Source of the DNA: Maricaulis sp963976135
Lineage (GTDB): Bacteria > Pseudomonadota > Alphaproteobacteria > Caulobacterales > Maricaulaceae
Direction of reading: 5' to 3'
Assembly: GCF_963976135.1 (NCBI RefSeq)
Contig: NZ_CAXBKN010000001.1
Span: forward strand, 40,319-104,318
Length of the DNA: 64,000 bases
The notes beneath the pieces were generated by a model. It saw only the letters and a program-made list of their open reading frames with translations, searched no databases and was not told the DNA's origin. A program made the translations under genes and the position numbers. Within the stretch, counting starts at the first letter, position 1; each line of letters starts with the position of its first letter. Shown piece after piece: positions 43,936-52,980 of the stretch.

Positions 43936-44108
43936 GGGGGTCTCTCTCCTGGATGACCGATGGGGCTCGCGCCCCGGATAACCGCCCCGGCCAGTTGCAA
44001 CGCGGTGTCCGCGCCGACGGTCAGGGCGAGTCACCATGCGCCCGCTCCCGGCCCGGTGACAAGGTCGATCCGCATACCCACACGAGGCATCACGGCGAAA
44101 TCGGTGAT

Positions 44109-44175
44109 GTAAGTAACTATTCACTTGCAGTTACGGTCACGCTATGACAAACAGCTTGTGAATGAACACTTACTT
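44109..44175. promoter_or_regulatory. Candidate TetR operators before the acyltransferase cluster
   Basis: GTAAGTAACTATTCAC (44109-44124) and GTGAATGAACACTTAC (44158-44173) are arranged as inverted copies with matching outer six bases (GTAAGT/ACTTAC, ATTCAC/GTGAAT). The first box extended, AAGTAACTATTCACTT, is itself a 12-of-16 palindrome. The pair sits between the divergent His-rich gene and the regulator, where autoregulation would operate. Confidence 0.45.
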
Positions 44176-44197
44176 CCATGCCAGGCGAGGCCCAGCC

Positions 44198-44824
44198 ATG
44201 ACCGGAAAACTTCGAGAAGACCTGTTTGAAGGCACCGACCCGAATGTCGGCGTCACGGCGGCGCGCGGCACGACCAAGGCGCGGATCGAGCGGGCAGCGC
44301 TGAAACTCTTCGCCTGCCAGGGCATGGACGGGGTCTCCATCAAGCAGATCGCCCAGGCCTGTGAAATCTCGGATGGCGCCATGTATCGCCATTTCAAGAG
44401 CAAGGATGCGCTCGCCCGTCTGATGTTCGAGGCGATCCATGCGCGCCTGCTGCAACTGGTCGACGCCAATATCCGGCCCGATGCCAGCCTGGAAGAAACC
44501 GTGCATGCCGTCGTCACCGCCTATTGCGAACTGGCCGAGAACGATCCGGCGCAATTCACTTATCATCTCACGCATCGCAACTACTTCCTCGCCGCCTCCG
44601 GCGATGGCGGTGCCAATCCGTCAGATGTGATGAGCGCGCGCGTAACCGCCGCGATGGCCAGCGGGGAAATCCCGGCCCGCGATCCGGAACTGGCCGCCGC
44701 AATGGCGCTCGGTCTGGTGATGCAGCCGGCCGAATACCGGATTTTCGGCCGCATCGCACAGCCCATGACCGAACTCATCCCGGTTTTCACAACCGCCATC
44801 ATGGCCGTGCTGCGCGCCGCCTGA
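44198..44824 (+). CDS. TetR-family transcriptional regulator
   Basis: The ATG at 44198 (MTGKLREDL) is preferred because GAGG lies 7 bases upstream and the earlier ATG at 44162 falls inside a candidate operator. The 208-residue protein has a TetR helix-turn-helix near residues 27-75 (ARIERAALKLFACQGMDG, then IAQACEISDGAMYRHFKSKD). The ligand domain includes ENDPAQFTYHLTHRNYFL. It probably represses the two acyltransferases and the carrier that follow. The ligand is unknown; a fatty acid or lysophospholipid is conceivable from context. Confidence 0.9.
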   Translation: MTGKLREDLFEGTDPNVGVTAARGTTKARIERAALKLFACQGMDGVSIKQIAQACEISDGAMYRHFKSKDALARLMFEAIHARLLQLVDANIRPDASLEETVHAVVTAYCELAENDPAQFTYHLTHRNYFLAASGDGGANPSDVMSARVTAAMASGEIPARDPELAAAMALGLVMQPAEYRIFGRIAQPMTELIPVFTTAIMAVLRAA

Positions 44825-44869
44825 GCGCCCTGCCGCCGCCCCTTTTTGCCCCAGCTTTCGGAGATCATC

Positions 44870-45643
44870 ATGCGTTCTCTCCTCTTCAACCTCGCCTATT
44901 ATTTGATCACCGCCATTTATGCCTTGGTTTGCGCCATCCTCGCACTCTTGCCGGATCGGCGGATCCTGATGCACGGGATCCGCTCCTATGCCCGGCTGAC
45001 CGTGCTGCTGATGCGCTGGATATGCGGGATCCGGGTCGAGGTGCGAGGCACGCCGCCGAAGAACCAGGCGGTCATCCTGGCCGCCAAACACCAGTCCTGG
45101 GGCGATGGGCTGGTAATGATGGCCAAGTGCGGCAACGTCAATTTCATCTGCGGCGACCATATGCTGAACTATCCGCTGATCGGGTGGGTGCTGAATCGCT
45201 GCGGCGCGATCATTGTCTCCAACAAGGGCGGTGCCGCAGCGGCAGCCAGCTTGCGCGCCGGCGTGCAACGCTCCCACGGTGAAGGCCGGCCGCGCCCGAT
45301 CCTGATTTATCCGGAAGGCCATCTGACCCCGGTCGGATCCGGTCTGCGCTATCGTTCCGGCGCCTGGCAGCTCTCCTCCCAGCTAGACCGGCCCGTCGTG
45401 CCCGTGGCAACCAATCTGGGCCAGTGCTGGCCGCAGCAGAAATGGACCAAATTCGCCGGCACGGCCGTGATTGAATTCCTTGATCCCATGGCACCCAGCT
45501 CTGATCGGGACACATTTCTCGCCGAACTGGAACGCCGCGTCGAAACCCGTTCCCGGCGCCTCGAGGCGGAGAATTCGGTGGCAGCGACAGAATCGGTCTT
45601 TGATCCCGAAAATGCAGGTCAAACCGACCCGGCCATGCATTAA
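44870..45643 (+). CDS. 1-acyl-glycerol-3-phosphate acyltransferase family protein (first copy)
   Basis: This 257-residue inner-membrane enzyme has an N-terminal hydrophobic anchor (LAYYLITAIYALVCAILALL), the catalytic HX4D motif in AKHQSWGD near residue 76, and YPEGH as the substrate motif. It would acylate lysophosphatidate or a related lysophospholipid. The start at 44870 (MRSLLFNLA) has CGGAGA upstream. It lies 45 bases after the regulator and 40 bases before its paralogue, with which it shares the MRSL(L/V)FN start, the gene order and the ETRSR(R/E)LE end. Confidence 0.9.
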   Translation: MRSLLFNLAYYLITAIYALVCAILALLPDRRILMHGIRSYARLTVLLMRWICGIRVEVRGTPPKNQAVILAAKHQSWGDGLVMMAKCGNVNFICGDHMLNYPLIGWVLNRCGAIIVSNKGGAAAAASLRAGVQRSHGEGRPRPILIYPEGHLTPVGSGLRYRSGAWQLSSQLDRPVVPVATNLGQCWPQQKWTKFAGTAVIEFLDPMAPSSDRDTFLAELERRVETRSRRLEAENSVAATESVFDPENAGQTDPAMH

Positions 45644-45683
45644 CACCTGGTCTGAATGAGCAACCAATAGCGGGAGTCGAGCG

Positions 45684-46391
45684 ATGCGATCGCTGGTTTT
45701 CAATATCCTGTTCTGGGGCCTGTCGGCGCTGTTCGCCCTCGCCTGTTATGCCGCCGCCTGGCTGCCCTGGCGCGGCCCGCTTATGGCCGTCATAATCGCC
45801 TACGGTGCCACGACCCGTTTTTGCATGCGCTGGGTGGCGGGAATTGCCGTTGAAGTGCGCGGCCAGCCGCCGCGCGGTGAACCGGTCATCATAGCCGCCA
45901 AACACCAGGCCTATGCCGACGGCCCGTTGATGATGGCGATCGCCGGTGACCTCAATTTCGTCATTGGCAACGGGATCGAGAAATTCCCCCTGGTCAATCG
46001 CATCGTCCAGCGCGCCGGTGCGACCATGGTCGATGCCCAGGGCCATAACCGGGCCCAGGGCGCACTCAAGGAGAGCATCAGGCAGATCGCCGACGATCAT
46101 CGCCCTGTCCTAATCTATCCGGAGGGGGGGATGGCGGCAGTCGGCGTAACCCGGCGTTACCGCAAAGGTGTATACATGCTCTATGCTGAGCTCGGCCGGA
46201 GCGTGGTACCGGTCGCAACCAATCTGGGCCTTCGATGGCCTGAAGAGGAATGGGACAAGCATCCCGGACCGGCCGTCATTGAATTCCTCGAACCGATCCC
46301 GCCCGGTCTGCCGCGCGAGATATTCATGCAACGCCTGCAGGATACCATCGAGACGCGCAGCCGCGAGCTCGAATCGGAGGGACGATCATGA
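45684..46391 (+). CDS. 1-acyl-glycerol-3-phosphate acyltransferase family protein (second copy)
   Basis: This 235-residue paralogue of the preceding gene has HX4D in AKHQAYADGP near residue 74 and YPEGG. An N-terminal membrane anchor (ILFWGLSALFALACYAAAWL) is present. Lengths and motifs resemble PlsC. It overlaps the carrier gene start by 4 bases (ATGA), so the three form one transcript. Two tandem acyltransferases plus a carrier suggest distinct acyl or head-group preferences. Confidence 0.9.
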   Translation: MRSLVFNILFWGLSALFALACYAAAWLPWRGPLMAVIIAYGATTRFCMRWVAGIAVEVRGQPPRGEPVIIAAKHQAYADGPLMMAIAGDLNFVIGNGIEKFPLVNRIVQRAGATMVDAQGHNRAQGALKESIRQIADDHRPVLIYPEGGMAAVGVTRRYRKGVYMLYAELGRSVVPVATNLGLRWPEEEWDKHPGPAVIEFLEPIPPGLPREIFMQRLQDTIETRSRELESEGRS

Positions 46392-47704
46392 GCGCCAAGA
46401 TCGCAGGCGAGCTGATGACACAGCGGCGTTTCCTGCCGCTCTTGCTGGCGCAGTGCCTTGGCTCGCTCAACGACAACCTCTTCCGCTACGGGCTGGTGAC
46501 CATGGTCACCTATAGCGGGCTGAGCCTGTTTGGACTCGAACGCGATATTCTCGTGCCGATCGCCGCCTCGATGATCACCCTGCCGATTTTCCTCTTCTCG
46601 GCGATCGCCGGACGGCTGGCCGACAAATATGACCGAACCTGTATCATGCGTGTCACCAAGCAGATCGAAATCTGGATCATGTTGCTGGCCGCCCTCGCCC
46701 TCTTCCTGCGCCAGCCACTCCTGCTCCTGCCGACCCTGTTTTTGATGGGCACGCAATCGGCCTTCTTCACCCCGGCCAAGAATTCCGCCCTGCCCTCGCT
46801 GATGGCGCCGCATGAGCTGGTCCCGGCCAATGCCCTGCTGAGCGGTTTTCTCAATGTCTCCATCCTGTTGGGTGTCGCCTTGGGAACCTGGCTCGCCGTG
46901 GTTCCGCTGGGCCCGGAAGTGATCGGCGGCGGTTTGGTGGTCATCGCGATTTTCGGCTGGATCTCGGCGCGGCAATTGCCGCGCGTTGAAGCCGCCAATC
47001 GCGACCTGCCTGTAACCTTCAACTTCATCGCCGAGACCTTCCGGGTGCTCGGTTATGCCCTGAAGGCGCCGGAAGTGCTGCGCCCGCTGCTGGGCGCGGC
47101 CTGGTTCTGGATGCTGGCCGCCTCAATCATTACCCTGATGCCAGTCTTCACCGCCTCGGTGCTCGGTGCCGACGCGACCGTTGTGTTGCTGTTCAGCGCC
47201 CTGTTCACAATCGGGGCCGCGGTCGGGGCCCTGTTGTGCGGCGCGCTCAGCGGCAAGGGAGATGCGCTGGCCTTCTCCATCGCCGGCGCGATCGGTCTGG
47301 TGATCTTCACCACCGATGTCGCCCTGGCGACCTGGTCCAACCCGATCGTGCCGGCCGGCGCGCCGCTGATCGGGGCCGGTGCCTTCTTCGCCGATCCATC
47401 GAACTGGCGCCTGCTGGCTGATCTCGGCTTCGCAGCGGTTTCCGCAGGCTTGTTTGTCGTCCCCCTGCAGGCGATGGCGCAGCGCCGGGCCGCTCCGGAA
47501 ATGCGCGGACGCCTGCTCGCCGCCGGCGGCATCATGAATGCGGCAACGGCGACGCTGGGCCAGTTCACCCTCGCCTTCATCGCGCTGGGCCATCTGCCGA
47601 TCCAGACCGCCTTCCTGCTGATCGCGTCGGGAAGCCTGCTGGCTGCAGCCATCATCGGCTGGCGTCTGGCGCTGCGCCGCAAGCCCGCAAGTGCGCCTTC
47701 CTGA
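46388..47704 (+). CDS. MFS carrier, LplT/Aas-like lysophospholipid transporter candidate
   Basis: This 438-residue protein has about twelve spans. The N-terminus FLPLLLAQCLGSLNDNLFRY and FFTPAKNSALPSL closely follow the LplT and Aas MFS module, which flips lysophospholipids across the inner membrane for re-acylation. GRLADKYDRTCIMRVTKQIE is the loop after span 2. Coupling to two acyltransferases matches the lplT-aas layout of E. coli. The substrate is inferred from similarity and context. Confidence 0.85.
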   Translation: MSAKIAGELMTQRRFLPLLLAQCLGSLNDNLFRYGLVTMVTYSGLSLFGLERDILVPIAASMITLPIFLFSAIAGRLADKYDRTCIMRVTKQIEIWIMLLAALALFLRQPLLLLPTLFLMGTQSAFFTPAKNSALPSLMAPHELVPANALLSGFLNVSILLGVALGTWLAVVPLGPEVIGGGLVVIAIFGWISARQLPRVEAANRDLPVTFNFIAETFRVLGYALKAPEVLRPLLGAAWFWMLAASIITLMPVFTASVLGADATVVLLFSALFTIGAAVGALLCGALSGKGDALAFSIAGAIGLVIFTTDVALATWSNPIVPAGAPLIGAGAFFADPSNWRLLADLGFAAVSAGLFVVPLQAMAQRRAAPEMRGRLLAAGGIMNAATATLGQFTLAFIALGHLPIQTAFLLIASGSLLAAAIIGWRLALRRKPASAPS

Positions 47705-47741
47705 TGGTCAAATCGCAGCGCAGGCGCTAAAGGGCCAAGGC

Positions 47742-48908
47742 ATGGACATTATCACGACAACAGATCAACTCGCCCGGGCCTGCGACGCCCTCCTCCAGGC
47801 CGAACATGTGGCCGTCGACACCGAATTCATGCGCGAGACGGTCTATTGGCCCGCCCTCTGCCTGATCCAGGCCGCCGGCGGCGAGACCGAAGTCATCATT
47901 GACCCGCTGGCTGAAGGCATCGATCTCGAGCCTTTCTGGGAGCTGATGGTCGATGAGCGGGTGATGAAAGTCTTCCACGCCGCGCGCCAGGATCTCGAGA
48001 TCTTCTATAATCTCGGCGACGGTCTGATCCCGGCGCCGATGTTTGACAGCCAGGTCGCCGCCATGGCGATCGGCCTGGGCGATTCCATCGCCTATGACAA
48101 TCTGGTCCAGACCCTGCTCAAACGTCCGGTCGACAAGGGTTCGCGCTTTACCGACTGGTCGCGCCGGCCGCTGTCGGACAACCAGCTCACCTATGCCATG
48201 GCCGATGTGACGCATTTGCGCGACATGTATCCGATCATGCGCGAGCGGCTGGAGCGGAAGAAACGCACCGCCTGGGTTGAGGACGAAATGGCAATCCTGA
48301 CCAGTCCGGACACTTACCGGATGGACCCGGAAGATTCGTGGAAACGCCTGAAACTGCGCAAGACCCATCCCAAATGGCTCGCCGCCCTGCGCGCGGCAGC
48401 GGCCTGGCGCGAACGCGAGGCGCAGACCCGCGACATGCCGCGTCAGCGCGTGATGAAGGATGATGCGCTGTACGAAATCGCCACACTGGCACCAACCGAG
48501 GAAGGCCAGATGCAGGGCCTGCGCGCCGTGCCGCGCGGCTTCGAACGCTCGAAGCCGGCCGAGCGGCTCTATGCCGACATGAAAGCGGCGATGGCCGATC
48601 CCGAAGCCTATGCCCCCAAAGTCGAGAAACCGGCGCCGACGCCCCAGGGCATTGGACCGACAATCGAGCTGCTGAAAGTCTATCTCAAACTGGTCGCCGA
48701 CGAGGCCGGTGTCGCCTCACGCCTGATCGCAACCGCGCCGGATCTCGAGAAAATCGCCTGTAGCGACACGCCCGATGTTCCCGCCATGCGCGGCTGGCGC
48801 CGCGAAGTCTTTGGCGAACCGGCGATGGGGCTCAAGCGTGGCGAGATTGCCCTGGTGCTCGAGGATGGCAAGGTTGCAGCCCGTCCGGTCGGCGCAAAGG
48901 GCAAATAG
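47742..48908 (+). CDS. rnd: Ribonuclease D
   Basis: This 3'-5' exoribonuclease trims tRNA precursors. The ATG at 47742 (MDIITTTDQLA) starts 388 residues. The DEDD catalytic motifs are visible: VDTEFMRE (Exo I), FHAARQDLEIFYN (Exo II) and LTYAMADVTHLRDMY (Exo III). A helical HRDC-type region follows (near 210-295). The length is close to E. coli RNase D (375). It is not coupled to the upstream carrier gene (37-base gap) and converges with the GGDEF-EAL gene. Confidence 0.94.
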   Translation: MDIITTTDQLARACDALLQAEHVAVDTEFMRETVYWPALCLIQAAGGETEVIIDPLAEGIDLEPFWELMVDERVMKVFHAARQDLEIFYNLGDGLIPAPMFDSQVAAMAIGLGDSIAYDNLVQTLLKRPVDKGSRFTDWSRRPLSDNQLTYAMADVTHLRDMYPIMRERLERKKRTAWVEDEMAILTSPDTYRMDPEDSWKRLKLRKTHPKWLAALRAAAAWREREAQTRDMPRQRVMKDDALYEIATLAPTEEGQMQGLRAVPRGFERSKPAERLYADMKAAMADPEAYAPKVEKPAPTPQGIGPTIELLKVYLKLVADEAGVASRLIATAPDLEKIACSDTPDVPAMRGWRREVFGEPAMGLKRGEIALVLEDGKVAARPVGAKGK

Positions 48909-48920
48909 GCCGAACCCGGC

Positions 48921-51338
48921 TTAGCCGGCGCTGCGCAAATGTATGGCGGCCGGCGCATCGATCTGGCCGCTTTCCGCTTCGGGACCGGTCGCGTGCATGG
49001 TCGGCACAGCCCCCACCAGCGTGACCAGGGCCTCCAGATCGATCGGCCTGGAAAACAGATAGCCCTGGGCCTCGTCACAACCGAGCCGGCGGACCAGGTC
49101 GAGCTGGGCCGAGGTCTCCACGCCCTCCGCGACGGTGCGCATGCCCAGCACCCGGGCCAGCGCAATAATCGCACCGACAATCGCATCGGAACTGTCTTCC
49201 TGGCCCAGGCAATCGATAAAGGATTTGTCGATCTTGAGCTTGTCGAAATCGAATTTGCGCAGATAGCTGAATGAGGAATAGCCGGTCCCGAAATCATCCA
49301 TGCTGATGCGCAGGCCGAGGGCGCGCAATTGCTGCAGCACAGCCAGATTGGCTTCGGTATCGGCCAGCAGTACGGACTCGGTAATCTCGACCTCGATTCG
49401 CTCCGGTGCGACGCCATTGGCCGCGAGGGCATTGATGAAGACGGCGCACAGATTGGGGCTGCGCAATTGCATCGGCGAGACATTGATTGCGACGCGGATA
49501 TGCGGATCGATTTTCGCGGCCGCCGCGATCGCGCTGCGGATCACCCATTCGCCGACCGGCACGATCAGCCCGGAGCGCTCGGCCAGGTCGATAAAGCGAT
49601 CCGGAGCGATATTGCCGAGCCGTGGATGCTCCCAGCGCAGAAGCGCCTCGCATCCGGCGATGACGCCTGTCGATGTATCGGCCAGCGGCTGATAGGCGAG
49701 ATGCAATTCCTCTCCGGCTATGGCCGAGCGCAAATCATGCTCCAGCAACATCAATTCCTGCGCTTCCAGATCCATCGTCCAGTCGAATTCAACGACATGG
49801 CCGCGGCCCTGCGCCTTGGCCCGATACAGTGCCAGATCGCCCTGACGCAGCAGAACCTCCATGTCGTCATCAGTCTCGCAGACAGGACGCAATCCGATAC
49901 TGGCGGAGCATTTCGCGGCACTGCCATCAATCAGATAGGGCTGCTCGATCGCATCGATGATCTGGCGCGCCAGCAGTTCGGCATTATGGCCGGGCTGGTT
50001 GATGACCACGGCGAATTCATCGCCGCCCATCCGGGCGACCAGTCCGGCACCGGTGATCACAGCGCGGATACGCCGCGCGGCTTCCACCAGCACCGCATCC
50101 CCGGCCGCATGGCCGAGCGTGTCATTGATGACCTTGAAGCGGTCGAGATCGATCAGCAGCAGGCTGCTGGCCTGTTTGCGCGCCGGCGCATAGCCGAGCA
50201 CTTCACCGAGAACAGCGCGCAAGGTGCTGCGATTGGCCAGTCCGGTCAGACTGTCATGCGCGGCCAGGTGAGCAATGCGGTCAACACTCTCGCGTTCTCC
50301 GGTAATGTCGGAGGCAACGCCCTTATAGCCTGCAAAGACGCCATTTTGCCGCACGGGCTTGCCCGTCAGCGCGATCCAGCGCGCACCATTTTCCACAGTG
50401 GTGCGCACGACGTGGTTGGAGAAACTTCCGTCCCGCCGCATCAGTTCGTCAAGCTCCCGGCTTTGTGAATCGGGTTCGAAGAAAGTCAGAAAATCGTCAG
50501 TCATCCCGTGACCGGCTGCGGCGGAATCACCGACAAAACGCGCCCAGCCACCGGTTGGCCGGCCGGTCGCGTCCGTCGTCCACAACCAGTCCGAGGCCGC
50601 TTCCTCGAAGTCGCGCAGCAACATGCCGATCAGGTCGGCTTGGTCGCGTGCCAGTCGCTCACTGAGCAGACGGCCGACGAATTCCTTGCGAACGCGCGCC
50701 ACGCCGTAGAGCAGTGTACTCGCATAGACCGTCAACATACCGCTGACGAAGAGATTGAGCGGCGTCGGATCCCGCAGCAGGCCGACATAGCTGCCCAGCG
50801 CCAGTAGCCCGACGAAAACCGTCGCCGCACGCGGTACCGTGCTCATGATGAAGGCGCCGCCACACATCATGCCAACGGCGACCACCGCGATCACCATCTG
50901 GTGTTGCGGGGTGGCACTGCTGAAGCACAGGGCTGGAAGCAGGGCCCAGACAATGCCCAGGATTGCGGTATCGCGCGTATTGGCTCCGATCGAGCGTTGC
51001 GACCGGGTCTGGGCCGGCGCGCGCCTGGACCGGCGCGCCGAATGCCATGCCCGCAAGGCAAGGACGAGCATCAGCGCTGTAATGGCAACGGCCCAGCCCA
51101 GGACAATCGAGCGCGCACCGGTATCGAACATCAGGCCGACCATCAGACCGACATTCAGCAGATTGGCGAGCACGATTAATGGCGCGAAACTCTGGAAGAC
51201 CGTCAGCTGTTGAGCACGGACCCAGCCGGCGCTTTCCGGGGGAATGTCCACGGCAATTCCGGCCGCAACCGTCAGGCTGCTCCACCCGTCCAGGATGGTC
51301 TTGCGGATACCCGGCTGCAATGAAATCTTACGTCCCAT
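48921..51338 (-). CDS. Membrane-bound PAS-GGDEF-EAL cyclic di-GMP protein
   Basis: This 805-residue protein has about five to seven membrane spans in residues 45-205, a PAS-like region near 240-350 (DWLWTTDATGRPTGG), a GGDEF domain with RMGGDEF near 445 and an EAL domain from about 540. GGDEF is intact, but no RxxD I-site precedes it. The EAL domain has CEALLRWEHP, VEITESVLL, and MDDFGTGYSSFSYLRKF, with the catalytic residues present. Both synthesis and hydrolysis of cyclic di-GMP are possible. Signals at the membrane domain are unknown. Confidence 0.92.
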   Translation of the reverse strand: MGRKISLQPGIRKTILDGWSSLTVAAGIAVDIPPESAGWVRAQQLTVFQSFAPLIVLANLLNVGLMVGLMFDTGARSIVLGWAVAITALMLVLALRAWHSARRSRRAPAQTRSQRSIGANTRDTAILGIVWALLPALCFSSATPQHQMVIAVVAVGMMCGGAFIMSTVPRAATVFVGLLALGSYVGLLRDPTPLNLFVSGMLTVYASTLLYGVARVRKEFVGRLLSERLARDQADLIGMLLRDFEEAASDWLWTTDATGRPTGGWARFVGDSAAAGHGMTDDFLTFFEPDSQSRELDELMRRDGSFSNHVVRTTVENGARWIALTGKPVRQNGVFAGYKGVASDITGERESVDRIAHLAAHDSLTGLANRSTLRAVLGEVLGYAPARKQASSLLLIDLDRFKVINDTLGHAAGDAVLVEAARRIRAVITGAGLVARMGGDEFAVVINQPGHNAELLARQIIDAIEQPYLIDGSAAKCSASIGLRPVCETDDDMEVLLRQGDLALYRAKAQGRGHVVEFDWTMDLEAQELMLLEHDLRSAIAGEELHLAYQPLADTSTGVIAGCEALLRWEHPRLGNIAPDRFIDLAERSGLIVPVGEWVIRSAIAAAAKIDPHIRVAINVSPMQLRSPNLCAVFINALAANGVAPERIEVEITESVLLADTEANLAVLQQLRALGLRISMDDFGTGYSSFSYLRKFDFDKLKIDKSFIDCLGQEDSSDAIVGAIIALARVLGMRTVAEGVETSAQLDLVRRLGCDEAQGYLFSRPIDLEALVTLVGAVPTMHATGPEAESGQIDAPAAIHLRSAG

Positions 51339-51451
51339 GCCCCGGAAGTAACGGATCGCGCTTCAGAAATTGTATACTCGACGGCGCGACATGACGCATA
51401 AGTTATGCAAGCTACAGCGTCGGGCCCGAGACAACAGCGCTCGGCAGATGC

Positions 51452-52975
51452 CTATAAATACCGCACCTTCGCCTTGCGTCCGATCGCGGTGGCCAGGGTG
51501 CCGAGCAGGGAGACGGAGCGTTCGACATAGAGGTCCCGCACGCTCTCATCGACGTCCAGACACACCAGCTCCGGCTCGACGCGCAGGGTAAAGCGGTCGA
51601 GCAGGCTGGCCGAACGGCCTGACAACTTGGCGGCCAGGCGCAAGGTGCAGCCGAGCATCTGGGCGACATCGTGCTGGGCCTCGTCGATCAGATGGAAGAC
51701 CGGCAGCTCATCCAGCGCGCTGCGGCGGCCGCCATACCGGTAATGCATCACCGCAGCAAGGAAGGCCCGTTCGGCATGATTAATGCCGGCAAAGGGGGCG
51801 TAGAGCACGCTGTCGCGGGTCAGTTCGAGACGGTGGTCGGGATGACGCCGCGCACCCAGATCGGCCAGCCGCGCAGCGGCTTCCTGCAGGACCCGGTCGC
51901 GGCGCGGCGTGAAGACGGTGTCGACACTGGCCATGGCCGGGGCAATCCATTGCGCCAGTGAGCGCCCGAAATCCGGGGTCGGCGAGACTGGCCGCGCCAG
52001 CGCTTCCGCGCCGGCAATCAAGGGGTCAATTGCCTGCACGGCAGCGGGCAGTTGCTGCATCAACACCCCTTCGCGAAGGCCATAGGCAGAGAAGACGACA
52101 TTGGAAAACTTCCCCATCTCGACGATGCGGCTGAGCAGCAGGGCCGCATAGGGAATCGTCGGGGCGCGGCGCAGGGAAATGCCGGGAATGCCCGCCAGTG
52201 ACGCGGTACTGAGCCGGCTGGCCAACCGCGTCAATTCCCGCACCCGCTTGGCATCGATGCGAAACTGGTGGGCGACACGCAGCGGGTAGTCAGAGCGCGC
52301 AAAGGCCAGCTGCGCCAGCGAACGCCAGGCACCGCCAATCGCGTAGAAGTCTCCGCCCTGCCCGATCAGGACACCGGCCTCACGCAAACGCTCATCAATC
52401 AGTCCGCAGACCGTATCAGCATCCCAGGGGCCCGGCGGAATAGCTTCCTGGGGGCCCAGCGCGAAAGTCTGCCCCGCACCGAGTGCACCGTGATCGATCG
52501 GGGTCAGCTCAAGGCTGGAGCCGCCCAGATCGCCCATCATGCCATCGGCGCCGGGAATACCCGTGACCAGGCCAAGGGCGGAAAGCTCGCCCTCCTCGGG
52601 CCCGGACAGAACACGCAGCTGAAACCCGGTTTCCACCGCCACGCGCTGGACGAATTCCGGCCCGTCACTCGCATTGCGCACGGCGGCTGTGGCAACCGCA
52701 TAACGCTCGCCAACCCCCTTCGCATCAAGCAGACGCTCAAAGCGTTTCAGGGCCCGCATGGCGATATCGATATTGTCGGGATGCAGCGTGCCGCGCTGGC
52801 GCAGGCCACGCCCGAGTCCGGCCATCACTTTTTCATTGAAGACCGGCCAGATCGCCCGTCCCTCGAGGCGGAAATGCACCAGACGTACGGTATTCGAACC
52901 GACATCGATGACCGCGATATCCCGTTCGACTGCATTCTCCGCAAAGGCCGGATGGGTGATGTTGACCGGATCCAA
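51452..52975 (-). CDS. ppx: Exopolyphosphatase of the Ppx/GppA family
   Basis: This 507-residue phosphatase degrades polyphosphate or pppGpp. The ASKHA-fold motifs are IAVIDVGSNTVRLVHF at the N-terminus and GDLGGSSLELTPI near residue 150. An HD-type region (about 310-500) makes up the rest, as in the longer Ppx proteins. The gene follows ppk by 5 bases on the minus strand, so polyphosphate synthesis and breakdown are encoded together. Confidence 0.94.
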   Translation of the reverse strand: MDPVNITHPAFAENAVERDIAVIDVGSNTVRLVHFRLEGRAIWPVFNEKVMAGLGRGLRQRGTLHPDNIDIAMRALKRFERLLDAKGVGERYAVATAAVRNASDGPEFVQRVAVETGFQLRVLSGPEEGELSALGLVTGIPGADGMMGDLGGSSLELTPIDHGALGAGQTFALGPQEAIPPGPWDADTVCGLIDERLREAGVLIGQGGDFYAIGGAWRSLAQLAFARSDYPLRVAHQFRIDAKRVRELTRLASRLSTASLAGIPGISLRRAPTIPYAALLLSRIVEMGKFSNVVFSAYGLREGVLMQQLPAAVQAIDPLIAGAEALARPVSPTPDFGRSLAQWIAPAMASVDTVFTPRRDRVLQEAAARLADLGARRHPDHRLELTRDSVLYAPFAGINHAERAFLAAVMHYRYGGRRSALDELPVFHLIDEAQHDVAQMLGCTLRLAAKLSGRSASLLDRFTLRVEPELVCLDVDESVRDLYVERSVSLLGTLATAIGRKAKVRYL

Positions 52976-52980
52976 GAGCG

